Below, one piece after another: positions 1-7,036 of a DNA stretch of 7,639 bases; position 1 is the first letter of the stretch; each line of letters begins with the position of its first letter. The stretch lies in contig JAJOKU010000053.1 in NCBI GenBank assembly GCA_021129695.1, positions 1 to 7,639 of the forward strand. Reading direction: 5' to 3'. The position numbers were made by a program, and so were the translations under genes. Under the pieces are notes generated by a model. The model was not told where the DNA came from, did not search any database, and saw only the letters and a program-made list of their open reading frames with translations. Origin of the DNA: a candidate division NPL-UPA2 bacterium (GTDB lineage: Bacteria; NPL-UPA2; JAGMAN01).

Positions 1-1
1 T

Positions 2-1369
2 CCCATTGAACAAGATGACTCCCTGCGATGGGATTTTAACAGGCTATTTTCAGAAGTTAAAACCGGCCTGGCCAAAGCGGCAGGAAAAAGCAATGGACAG
101 ATAGCCGGCATCGGTGTTGATAGTTGGGGCGTTGATTTTGGTCTGATCGATGAAGACGGTAAACTCATAGAAAATCCTTATCATTATCGCGACAGTCGCA
201 CCAGCGGTGTGATGGAGAAAGCATTTGAACTGATGCCAAAGCGCTCTATTTACAAAAATAGTGGCCTCCAATTTATGCAGATCAATTCGCTATATCAGTT
301 ACTGGCCATGCGTCTCGGAAACTCGGAAGTGTTGGCCAGAGCAAGGAAGTTAATTTTCATGGCTGACCTAATTTCTTATCATTTATGCGGCCAGGCGTAT
401 GCTGAATATACCCTGGCCAGCACATCTCAACTGCTGGATATGAAAACAGGCAGATGGTCAAAAGAAATTTTCAATAAACTCGGCCTGCCCATTGATATTA
501 TGCCGAAGATTGTTGCTCCAGGAACAGTGGTGGGCAAGTTAAAGAGGGAAATTACTGATGAATTGGGATGCGGACAAATTCTCATTATAGCGGCAGGTTC
601 GCACGATACCGCCAGTGCCGTTGCCGCGGTGCCGGCTGAGGGCAATAGCTGGGCCTATATTTCAAGCGGAACCTGGAGCTTGATGGGGGTGGAGATACCT
701 GAGGCAATTATCAACGATAAAAGTTTTGAATATGAGTTCACAAACGAAGGTGGAGTTGAAAATACCATTCGCCTTTTGAAGAATATTATGGGACTGTGGC
801 TTGTTCAGGAATGCAGAAGGAAGTGGAAAGAGGAGAAAGTGAATCTATCTTACGGTGAACTGACGGCTATGGCCCAGAAGGCCAAAGCATTCATCGCCCA
901 TATTGACCCTGATTATAATGAATTTCTCTCACCCGGCGATATGCCCGCAAAGATAAATGGTTATTTAACTCAAACAGGACAGAAGACAATTGATGACAAA
1001 GGTCAACTGATAAGGGCAATACTGGAAAGTCTTGCCTTCAGGTACCGTTTGATAATGGAAAGAATTGAGGATATTATGGGCGAGACGATTGATGTTTTGC
1101 ACATTGTCGGCGGAGGTATAAAGAATGAACTGCTCTGCCAATTTGCTGCCAATGCTACCGGGAAAAAAGTAATCACCGGGCCGGCCGAGGCCACGGCAAG
1201 CGGAAATATCATTATGCAGGCTATGGCCACCGGACAGATAAAAACACTGGCCCAGGGAAGGGAACTTATCCGCAATTCCTTTGAAGTGAAAGAGTACCTG
1301 CCACAGGATAGAAAGATTTGGGAGAAACAGTATAGAAATATTGGAGCGTTTTTTGATAGAAGAACTTGA
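2..1369 (+). CDS. rhaB: Rhamnulokinase-family FGGY sugar kinase, 5'-truncated by the window edge
   Basis: This is an ATP-dependent kinase that phosphorylates a ketose, in the characterised family L-rhamnulose to L-rhamnulose 1-phosphate, in the cytoplasm. The reading frame is open from base 2, giving 455 codons in the window; RhaB proteins usually have about 470-490 residues, so roughly the first 30-40 residues, with the N-terminal phosphate-binding loop, lie outside. Counting from base 2, visible landmarks are GIGVDSWGVDFGLID (36-50) followed by the NPYHYRDSRT stretch, GSHDT (199-203) with the likely catalytic Asp202, SSGTWS (221-226) and the nucleotide-binding GGG (370-372). The GTG at 209 is internal, not the start, because conserved kinase sequence runs well upstream of it. 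The end overlaps the next ORF by about 17-29 bases, which suggests co-translation. The family assignment is secure; the true substrate (rhamnulose, fuculose or another ketose) is not, since no rhamnose isomerase is visible. Confidence 0.9.
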   Translation, partial: PIEQDDSLRWDFNRLFSEVKTGLAKAAGKSNGQIAGIGVDSWGVDFGLIDEDGKLIENPYHYRDSRTSGVMEKAFELMPKRSIYKNSGLQFMQINSLYQLLAMRLGNSEVLARARKLIFMADLISYHLCGQAYAEYTLASTSQLLDMKTGRWSKEIFNKLGLPIDIMPKIVAPGTVVGKLKREITDELGCGQILIIAAGSHDTASAVAAVPAEGNSWAYISSGTWSLMGVEIPEAIINDKSFEYEFTNEGGVENTIRLLKNIMGLWLVQECRRKWKEEKVNLSYGELTAMAQKAKAFIAHIDPDYNEFLSPGDMPAKINGYLTQTGQKTIDDKGQLIRAILESLAFRYRLIMERIEDIMGETIDVLHIVGGGIKNELLCQFAANATGKKVITGPAEATASGNIIMQAMATGQIKTLAQGRELIRNSFEVKEYLPQDRKIWEKQYRNIGAFFDRRT

Positions 1370-1562
1370 AGGAAGGCTGGATAGTTTCAATCCTTCAGAG
1401 AGAAAAGAGACTCTACACCTGTTATGGGAAAGAGCCGAGCGCGGGGAGATCTCCTTGCCTCAAGCAGGCACTCGGGTCAACCTGCATTTACCCATAGTGG
1501 TTGGTACAGAAATGAATAGTCCGGGACAGAAATTTGTGGATAGCCTTGATGCTGAGGAGTAA
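1341..1562 (+). CDS. Short ORF, probable internally deleted remnant of a PHP-domain protein
   Basis: The ORF has 73 codons from TTG 1341. A second TTG at 1353 has GGAG at 1343-1346 six bases upstream and is the better-supported start, giving 69 codons. The first part, with EELEGRLDSFNPSERKE and then VNLHL, resembles the N-terminus of PHP-domain proteins found in sugar operons, where a metal-binding motif of the type NLHxHTFFS would follow. Here NLHL is followed directly by PIVVGTEMNSPGQKFVD, which resembles the C-terminal part of the same family, and the frame stops soon after. The metal-binding His/Asp core is therefore absent. I infer an in-frame internal deletion of most of a protein of several hundred residues, probably with loss of the extreme C-terminus; the product is unlikely to be an active phosphoesterase. 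It overlaps the kinase gene and lies 33 bases before the SDR gene. The family comparison is from memory; an unrelated small protein is the alternative. Confidence 0.55.
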   Translation: MERFLIEELEGRLDSFNPSERKETLHLLWERAERGEISLPQAGTRVNLHLPIVVGTEMNSPGQKFVDSLDAEE

Positions 1563-1595
1563 TTGTACTTTCGCCGATGAGGAGGGATTAATGAA

Positions 1596-2417
1596 ATGTC
1601 ATGGCTAAACTTAGAAGGGAAAATTGTAGTCATAACTGGTGCTGCCTCAGGAATTGGCAGAGAAATAGCTACCGGATTTGCTGAGAACGGGGCCAGGGTT
1701 ATTATAGCGGATATAAGCCAAAAAGGAGAAGATGTTATTAGTCAATTAGCTGGAGGAAAGGCAAGACATTTATATATCCAGACCGATGTCACCAACGCAG
1801 CCAGTGTTAAAGCAATGGTACAAAAGACTATTACCATTTGTAGAAGAATAGACATTTTAGTTAATAATGCGGGAATTGATGTGCCAAGGTTGCTCGTCGA
1901 CCCTAAAGCTCCTAAAGGTAAATACGAATTAGATGAAGAGGAATTCGATAGGATGATATCTGTGAATCAAAAAGGCCCTTATTTATGCACACAAACTGTA
2001 GTTAGAGAAATGATTAAAAGAAAAGTGAGAGGCGCAGTAATTAATATCACTTCTGAAAGTGGCCTGGAAGGCTCTGAGGGTCAAAGTTGTTATGCGGCTA
2101 CAAAAGGGGCTTTATACGCATTCACCAGGTCATGGGCCAAAGAACTTGGAAAGTATGGTATAAGAGTGGTTGGAGTAGCTCCCGGCATATTAGAAAGAAC
2201 AGAACTGAGAACTTTAGACTATGAGAAGGCTCTTGCCTATACAAGAGGGATAACAGTAGAAACCTTGAGGGAAAGGTATGAAAAAGCATCAGTTCCATTA
2301 GGAAGAGTTGGAAGATTAAAAGAGATAGCAGATTTAGTCTGTTTTTTAGCTTCTGATAAAGCAAGTTACACCACTGGAACAACATATAACATTTCTGGTG
2401 GAAGAACAAGAGCATAG
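1596..2417 (+). CDS. SDR-family dehydrogenase, sorbitol-6-phosphate 2-dehydrogenase-like
   Basis: This is a classical short-chain dehydrogenase of 273 residues. The cofactor loop TGAASGIG is at residues 14-21, and Asp39 at the end of the second strand (VIIADI) favours NAD(H) over NADP(H). The NNAG motif is at 90-93. The catalytic set is Asn124, Ser153, Tyr166 and Lys170 (YAATK), all present. The stretches VDPKAPKGKYELDEEEFDRM and EGQSCYAATK, with GVAPGILE and the IADLVCFLASDKASY end, match the sorbitol-6-phosphate 2-dehydrogenase branch, which interconverts D-sorbitol 6-phosphate and D-fructose 6-phosphate; a related sugar phosphate or polyol is possible here. The start is ATG 1596, with SD GGAGGG at 1581-1586 nine bases upstream; ATG 1591 is in another frame. 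The gene is visibly more AT-rich (many AGA, TTA and ATA codons) than the kinase and MDR genes beside it, which suggests a different origin or different codon selection. The SDR family is certain, the exact substrate is not. Confidence 0.88.
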   Translation: MSWLNLEGKIVVITGAASGIGREIATGFAENGARVIIADISQKGEDVISQLAGGKARHLYIQTDVTNAASVKAMVQKTITICRRIDILVNNAGIDVPRLLVDPKAPKGKYELDEEEFDRMISVNQKGPYLCTQTVVREMIKRKVRGAVINITSESGLEGSEGQSCYAATKGALYAFTRSWAKELGKYGIRVVGVAPGILERTELRTLDYEKALAYTRGITVETLRERYEKASVPLGRVGRLKEIADLVCFLASDKASYTTGTTYNISGGRTRA

Positions 2418-2435
2418 CGTAGATAGCCCTCCTTT

Positions 2436-4214
2436 ATGAACTATAATATTCCTGAGACTCAACATGCTGTACAGTTGATAGGCCCTGATGAACTGATATT
2501 GAATACGGCCAAAAGGGTGTATTCCCCGGGACGGCATCAAATCCTCTGCCGGGTGGAAGCGGTGGGGCTGTGTTTTTCTGACCTTAAACTGCTGAAGCAG
2601 TTCTCGGGCCATGCTCGTAAGAGTGCTGTAATTTCCGGCATTGATGCGGAGATACTCAAAGAGATTCCCAGTTATGTCCCTCAAGATGCGCCCACCGTGC
2701 CCGGCCATGAAACCGTTGTCCGAATCTCGGCAGTTGGCCATGAAGTGAAGAACTTCAGGCCGGGTGAGCGTTACCTAGTTCAGGCCGATTACCGCTGGTT
2801 ACTCACTGCCAATGCCAACGCGGCTTTTGGATACAATTTCGAAGGGGCTCTTCAGGAATATGTGCTCATGGATGAGAGGGTGATCACTTCGCCGGAAGGC
2901 AATTCCATGCTGATTCCTGCTTCTGAAGAACTATCAGCGTCGGCCATAGCCCTGGTTGAACCCTGGGGCTGCGTGGAAAATTCCTATGCGGCCAAGGAGC
3001 GCCTTACCCTAAAAGCCGGAGGCAAGATGTTGGTAGTGGCAGAAAGGGAAGTTTTCAGAGATGTTCTCTCCAATTTTCTTAAATCTTATGGTAAACCGGC
3101 CCAAATCACCTATCTCGGGCAATTATCCTCCCCAGCCGGGCTGGACGTTCCACTAAAGCAGATAATGAGTACGGTGAAGCACACACACAGCCAAAGGCAG
3201 TGCCGAAGGCAGCCAAAGGCAGCCGAAGGCAGTGCCCGAAGGGCAGGCAGTACAGCGAAGCAGTACTGGCCAAAGGCCGGTATATCAGAACTGGAAGATG
3301 GTTCGTATGATGATGTTATCTATTTCGGCTCCTGCCCGGAAACGGTGGAAGAGCTATTCTCAAAAGTGGCGGCTCACGGTCTTTTCAATATCGTTCTCTG
3401 CGGCGGACATCTGGGCAGGACGGTCGTCTCTGCTATTGGTCGCGTTCACTATGGTGGCATTCGGATAGTAGGCACCACCGGTTCTGACCCGGCCATGTCC
3501 ATGGAGAATATTCCTGTATCAGGAGAAATCCGCAAAGGTGATAGGATTAATGTTATCGGGGCCGGTGGCCCAATGGGGGTGATGCATGTAATCCGAAATA
3601 TCTGCCAGGGTGTTCAGGGCATCACTATTTTTGCAGGTGAAATAAACGAAGAGCGGCTGACTGCTCTCAACCGAATCGCCTCACCTCTAACTGAAAAGCA
3701 CAAGGTGTCTTACCGACCTTATAATCCTTCCAAAGACAGTTTGGAAGAGAAATTTGACTATGTAGCCTTGATGGCCCCTGTACCGGATCTGGTGGCCCAA
3801 TCTGTCCAGAGGGCTAACAATGGGGCCATCATCAACATCTTCGCCGGGATACCTCCACAGGTTACCGCCAGGATTGATCTCGATACCTACCTAAAAAAGG
3901 AGCTCTATTTCATGGGAACAAGCGGTTCTGTGCTGGAAGATATGAAACGGGTCTTAGCAAAGGTGGAGAAGGGGAGACTCAATACCAACCTCTCTGTGGC
4001 GGCCGTCTGCGGGCTCGAGGGAGCGGTAGAGGGGGTCCGGGCCATGGAAAAACATCTGGTAGCCGGCAAAATAATCGTTTATCCATCCTGCAAAGGATTA
4101 GGACTGGTAACCCTGGAGAATCTAAAAAAGGAAATCCCCCAGGTGTCCGAGTGTCTGATTAACGGGTTGTGGAACGGGCAAGCAGAGAAAACTCTTCTAA
4201 AAATGTATCAGTAA
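2436..4214 (+). CDS. MDR/alcohol dehydrogenase-like protein with duplicated nucleotide-binding region
   Basis: The product has 592 residues, against about 340-380 for ordinary medium-chain dehydrogenases. Residues 1-185 form a GroES-like catalytic domain with GLCFSD (Cys46, Asp49), PGHE (His91, Glu92) and VEP (Glu175), the usual positions of catalytic-zinc ligands. A Rossmann-like segment starts near 190 (GGKMLVVAE) and continues to about 345 (YDDVIYFGSCPETVEELFSK, LCGGHLGR). A second begins near 365 with GAGGPMG (375-381), and the protein ends in the typical MDR closure around VAGKIIVYP. Residues about 245-283, with many Gln, Arg, Lys and Ala, are encoded by a cluster of short palindromic repeats and look like an insertion. 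The likely role is oxidation or reduction of a sugar phosphate or polyol, in step with the neighbouring SDR and kinase. ATG 2436 lies 18 bases after the SDR stop, without an obvious SD site. The closest known behaviour may be that of sorbose-1-phosphate reductase-like MDRs, but the substrate is unknown. Confidence 0.8.
   Translation: MNYNIPETQHAVQLIGPDELILNTAKRVYSPGRHQILCRVEAVGLCFSDLKLLKQFSGHARKSAVISGIDAEILKEIPSYVPQDAPTVPGHETVVRISAVGHEVKNFRPGERYLVQADYRWLLTANANAAFGYNFEGALQEYVLMDERVITSPEGNSMLIPASEELSASAIALVEPWGCVENSYAAKERLTLKAGGKMLVVAEREVFRDVLSNFLKSYGKPAQITYLGQLSSPAGLDVPLKQIMSTVKHTHSQRQCRRQPKAAEGSARRAGSTAKQYWPKAGISELEDGSYDDVIYFGSCPETVEELFSKVAAHGLFNIVLCGGHLGRTVVSAIGRVHYGGIRIVGTTGSDPAMSMENIPVSGEIRKGDRINVIGAGGPMGVMHVIRNICQGVQGITIFAGEINEERLTALNRIASPLTEKHKVSYRPYNPSKDSLEEKFDYVALMAPVPDLVAQSVQRANNGAIINIFAGIPPQVTARIDLDTYLKKELYFMGTSGSVLEDMKRVLAKVEKGRLNTNLSVAAVCGLEGAVEGVRAMEKHLVAGKIIVYPSCKGLGLVTLENLKKEIPQVSECLINGLWNGQAEKTLLKMYQ
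3174..3278 (+). repeat. Cluster of short palindromic repeats (GCC-RAA-GGC type) inside the MDR gene
   Basis: Successive small inverted repeats with a three-base GAA or AAA centre are present: GTG-AAG-CAC (3174-3182), GCC-AAA-GGC (3190-3198), GCC-GAA-GGC (3202-3210), GCC-AAA-GGC (3212-3220), GCC-GAA-GGC (3222-3230), GCCC-GAA-GGGC (3234-3244), CAGTAC...GTACTG around AGCGAAGCA (3248-3268) and GGCC-AAA-GGCC (3268-3278). The run stays in the reading frame of the host gene and encodes a Gln/Arg/Lys/Ala-rich patch of about 35-40 residues. The arms vary but stay complementary, so hairpin-forming ability appears to be kept rather than the exact sequence. Confidence 0.8.
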
Positions 4215-4220
4215 GGAGGG
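4213..4220 (+). promoter_or_regulatory. Strong Shine-Dalgarno site for the truncated last operon gene
   Basis: AAGGAGGG overlaps the MDR stop codon. It is 10 bases from ATG 4231 but only 1 base from ATG 4222, so 4231 is the likely start. Such a strong site in front of a 13-codon frame is itself evidence that a real gene once followed. Confidence 0.7.
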
Positions 4221-4230
4221 AATGGATAAA

Positions 4231-4272
4231 ATGGACAAAGCACTAACAGAACTTATAGAGATTTATTGCTAA
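4231..4272 (+). pseudogene. N-terminal stub of a probable class II (rhamnulose-1-phosphate type) aldolase
   Basis: The frame reads MDKALTELIEIYC and then stops with TAA (an in-frame ATG at 4222 would add MDK). The opening MDKALTELIEI resembles the first residues of class II aldolases of the rhamnulose-1-phosphate aldolase/dehydrogenase type, which continue with a Ser-Arg-Tyr-Tyr-Gly-like stretch and then a glycine-rich GGGNTS motif; neither is present. This aldolase would be the expected next step after a rhamnulokinase-type kinase. The stub ends 13 bases before the 3' end of the convergent lepA, so the rest was probably lost in a deletion or rearrangement. With so few residues the identification rests mainly on context; it could also be a leader-like peptide or a chance frame. 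Confidence 0.45.
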
Positions 4273-4285
4273 CCGGTCTTGCCAT

Positions 4286-6088
4286 TTAAGCCATTTTTGC
4301 CACGGCAAGAAATGCTTCCTGGGGGATGTTCACGCCTCCCATCTTCTTCATCCGTTTCTTGCCACGCTTCTGTTTCTCAAGAAGCTTCCTCTTCCTGGTT
4401 ACATCTCCTCCATAGAGCTTCTCAGTGACATCCTTACGAAATGCTTTTATCGTCTCCCTGGCAATAACATTGTTGCCTATGGCCGCCTGCACCGCTACCG
4501 GAAATTGCTGCCTGGGGATTACCTCCTTAAGCTTCCTGGTAAGCGCTCTTGCTCTCTTATAAGCTTTCTCCTTGTGGACTATGGAAGAAAGCCCATCAAC
4601 CGCCTCCCTGTTCAAGAGGATGTCAAGCTTGACCACTTCCTGGGGTCGGTAGCCTATGGGTTCATAGTCAAGGGAACCGTAACCCCTGGTAATAGACTTA
4701 ACCTTATCGTGAAAATCCATCACGATCTCACTCAACGGGAATTCAAAAATCATCACCACCCGGGTGGGGTCAAGGTAACTGGTGCTTGTATAAACACCTC
4801 TTCTATCCTTGGAAAGTTTCATAAGTGCCCCTATATAGTCGTCGGGAGAGATTATACTCATCCTGACGAAAGGCTCCTCTATATATTCTATCTCCTGAGG
4901 TGATGGAAACTTTGCTGGATTATCTATGAGGACAGGTTCTTTGCCTCTACGCTTCACCCGGTAGTGGACGCTTGGTGCTGATGAGATCAAATCCAGGTCA
5001 TATTCCCTCTCCAGCCGCTCCTGAACAATCTCCATGTGCAGGAGCCCTAAGAAACCGCACCTGAACCCAAACCCAAGTGAGGGTGATGTTTCCGGCCCAT
5101 AAGTGAAAGATGAATCATTCAGACTCAATCTTTCCAGGGCTTCTTTTAATGATTGGTAATCATTCTGCTCGGCCGGGTAAAGGCCTGAGAAGACCATCGG
5201 TTTAGCCGGTTTATATCCTGGCAGGGGCTCTTTTGCCGGATTTAGGCTGGAGGTTATGGTATCACCTATCCTGGCTTCGCGGACACTTTTAATGTTAGCC
5301 ATTAAATACCCGACTTCACCCGAAGTCAGGCCTTCCACCACTTGCATTTTCGGCTTAAAGACTCCCACTTCGCTAATCTCGAATTCCCCACCGCTGGACA
5401 TAAGTAGAATCTTATCGCCCTTTCTGATGGAACCAGAGACTATCTTCACATAAATGACAGCGCCCTTATACAGGTCAAAAGATGAATCGAATATGAGTGC
5501 TTTCAAAAGCCCCCCGGCTTCACCAGAAGGAGGGGGGATGTGTCTGACAATGGCCTCGAGCAAGTCTTCGATGCCGATTCCCTCCTTGGCGCTGGTCAAT
5601 AGGCAACTGGAGGCATCAAGTCCCTGAATTTTTCTCAGCTCTCCTATAGTCTTATCCGGGTCTGCCATTTCAAGATCAATCTTGTTCACCACCGGGATAA
5701 TAGTCAGCTTGTGCTGTATGGCCATATAGACATTGGCGATGGTCTGTGCCTGAACGCCCTGCGATGCGTCCACCACCAGCACCGCTCCCTCACAGGCGGC
5801 TAAGCTTCTGGATACCTCGTAGCTGAAATCTACATGCCCTGGAGTATCTATAAGATTTAATATATACTGATTCCTGTCCCGGGCAAGATAATTTATCCTT
5901 ACTGCCTTCGACTTTATGGTGATACCCTTCTCCCGTTCAAGTTCCATATCATCGAGCACCTGGTCGCGAAACTCTCTCTCCTCAATGGTGTGGGTATATT
6001 CAAGAATCCTATCAGCCAGGGTGCTCTTACCGTGGTCAATATGAGCAATAATACAGAAATTTCTTATATTGTTACTTTTTATCTCCAT
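4286..6088 (-). CDS. lepA: Elongation factor 4 (ribosome back-translocating GTPase LepA)
   Basis: LepA is a translational GTPase that acts on the ribosome, affecting translocation, ribosome biogenesis and translation under stress. The product has 600 residues, the usual full length. GTPase motifs are intact: AHIDHGKS (15-22), GITIKS (55-60), DTPGH (81-85) with the switch II His85, NKID (135-138) and SAK (166-168). EF-G-like domains II and III follow, then [12 protein letters not shown] (343-354), a domain V-like segment, and the Lys/Arg-rich LepA-specific C-terminal domain with [28 protein letters not shown] basic sequence near 560-585 (only its character matters). The start ATG 6088 fits the family N-terminus; the SD is weak, at best the GGGGA about 10 bases upstream. 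It is transcribed in the same direction as hsdM, 25 bases downstream of it, and converges with the sugar operon. lepB, a common partner, is not in the window. Confidence 0.97.
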   Translation of the reverse strand: MEIKSNNIRNFCIIAHIDHGKSTLADRILEYTHTIEEREFRDQVLDDMELEREKGITIKSKAVRINYLARDRNQYILNLIDTPGHVDFSYEVSRSLAACEGAVLVVDASQGVQAQTIANVYMAIQHKLTIIPVVNKIDLEMADPDKTIGELRKIQGLDASSCLLTSAKEGIGIEDLLEAIVRHIPPPSGEAGGLLKALIFDSSFDLYKGAVIYVKIVSGSIRKGDKILLMSSGGEFEISEVGVFKPKMQVVEGLTSGEVGYLMANIKSVREARIGDTITSSLNPAKEPLPGYKPAKPMVFSGLYPAEQNDYQSLKEALERLSLNDSSFTYGPETSPSLGFGFRCGFLGLLHMEIVQERLEREYDLDLISSAPSVHYRVKRRGKEPVLIDNPAKFPSPQEIEYIEEPFVRMSIISPDDYIGALMKLSKDRRGVYTSTSYLDPTRVVMIFEFPLSEIVMDFHDKVKSITRGYGSLDYEPIGYRPQEVVKLDILLNREAVDGLSSIVHKEKAYKRARALTRKLKEVIPRQQFPVAVQAAIGNNVIARETIKAFRKDVTEKLYGGDVTRKRKLLEKQKRGKKRMKKMGGVNIPQEAFLAVAKMA

Positions 6089-6113
6089 GGGAGGATTTCC
6101 CCAGACTCTGCCG

Positions 6114-6947
6114 TCAGCCCCCTTTTTTGCGTATCGACGCTAAAACATCTGCTATTTCCGTTGCCTGTGACTCAATGACATCGAGTAATTCCTGAGGCGT
6201 CCGATTGTCTTCCCTCCCTTTTCGATGTGGGTTAACCGCCTTGATGTCAAAATTCCTATCTTCCACCTCTTGCATACTAACACGCCAGGAGCGGTCACCT
6301 TCTGAAAGTGTAAGGCTTGAAGGGTCAAAAAGCGTAAAGAATTCTTCAAAGTGCCCTACTGTGAGAGGCTGCTTTTTGGTTATGTTGAAGTCGGATAAGT
6401 CGTAATACCATATCTCTTTAGTCGGGTCGCCCTTGTTAAAAAATAGAAGGTTAGTTTTGCTTGCTGCACCTGCATTTACAAACACCTTGGGCGGAAGACT
6501 TACAATGCAAAAGAGATTACACTCATTTAGAAGTTTCCGTTTTGTTTGAACAAAGGCAGTCTCATTTGTGCGGAAGAGAACCCCTTCATCCATTACAATT
6601 CCGCACCTACCTCCTGGTTTAAGGCTATCTATCACATCCTGGAGAAATAATACTTGAGTTGACCTTGTTTTGTAGGCAAATCGTGTCTGCGCATCTTTGC
6701 CCTCCTTTCCTCCGAAGGGAGGATTGGTAAGGACAACATCAAAGAGTGCTGGTGCTCCTTGAAAAAGCCCATCGTAAATAGTAAGTCCGGTAAGTGTATT
6801 TCCGTGCCAGATATGAGGTTCATCAATCTCATGAAGCACAAGATTTGCCAGGGCAACCGGATAAACAAGATTTTCCTTTTCCCTGCCATAGAAGGTTCTG
6901 GTTTTAAGTGTTTCTATATCGTCTGCAGTCTCTTCCTTTCCTTTCAT
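6114..6947 (-). CDS. hsdM: Type I restriction-modification methyltransferase HsdM, C-terminal part after a frameshift
   Basis: This frame holds the adenine-N6 methyltransferase core of HsdM, which with HsdS would methylate the recognition site of a type I system. The first in-frame ATG is 6947, but homologous sequence runs upstream to 7031, so that ATG is internal. Between 7031 and 6947 lies the SAM-binding motif YDPCCGTGRFL (composite residues 202-212), and the catalytic NPPF is at 293-296 ([10 protein letters not shown]). [18 protein letters not shown] and the NLLFFNKG region are also typical. Joined with the upstream piece the protein would have about 495 residues, a normal HsdM length, so only the frameshift breaks it. 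Started at 6947 alone, it lacks motif I and should be inactive. Motif I reads CCGTGRF where most relatives have ACGTGGF. The stop at 6114 is followed after 25 bases by lepA; no hsdS follows. Confidence 0.88.
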   Translation of the reverse strand: MKGKEETADDIETLKTRTFYGREKENLVYPVALANLVLHEIDEPHIWHGNTLTGLTIYDGLFQGAPALFDVVLTNPPFGGKEGKDAQTRFAYKTRSTQVLFLQDVIDSLKPGGRCGIVMDEGVLFRTNETAFVQTKRKLLNECNLFCIVSLPPKVFVNAGAASKTNLLFFNKGDPTKEIWYYDLSDFNITKKQPLTVGHFEEFFTLFDPSSLTLSEGDRSWRVSMQEVEDRNFDIKAVNPHRKGREDNRTPQELLDVIESQATEIADVLASIRKKGG

Positions 6948-7028
6948 ATGTAGATACGCCTGAGCTAAGAATCTACCTGTCCCACAGCACGGGTCATAAA
7001 CTGTATCCCCAATCTTTGGGTCAATTAC

Positions 7029-7036
7029 CTTTATAC
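7029..7036 (-). other. Frameshift site in hsdM (apparent TA duplication)
   Basis: On the - strand the bases read GTATAAAG. The upstream frame goes GTA then TAA (stop at 7033-7031), while the downstream frame resumes with AAG at 7031. Removing one TA restores the expected family sequence IRAM-VKVIDPKIG, so a two-base duplication is the simplest explanation. A one-base loss would also restore frame but would add an extra residue. Confidence 0.8.

Noticed and set aside
965..1390. 141-codon open frame on the - strand within the kinase gene
   Set aside because: It is antisense to a strongly conserved kinase frame and its translation has no recognisable motif.
3174..3278. CRISPR array
   Set aside because: Units are 9-21 bases with no constant repeat and no spacers of regular length.
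3232..3468. 78-codon + strand frame inside the MDR gene, read as evidence of a frameshift
   Set aside because: The MDR frame is continuous through the repeats and keeps family-like sequence on both sides.
4278..4309. CTTGCC...GGCAAG inverted repeat as a terminator between the convergent operons
   Set aside because: The stem is 6 bp with about 20 bases between the arms, lies partly in lepA coding sequence and lacks a following T run.
4505..4903. 132-codon open frame on the + strand within lepA
   Set aside because: It is a shadow of lepA; the - strand frame carries conserved EF4 sequence throughout.
6118..6128. A6G5 run at the 3' end of hsdM as a programmed -1 frameshift site
   Set aside because: The zero frame reads AAA AAA GGG, not A AAA AAG, so it is out of register, and the protein ends normally at 6114.
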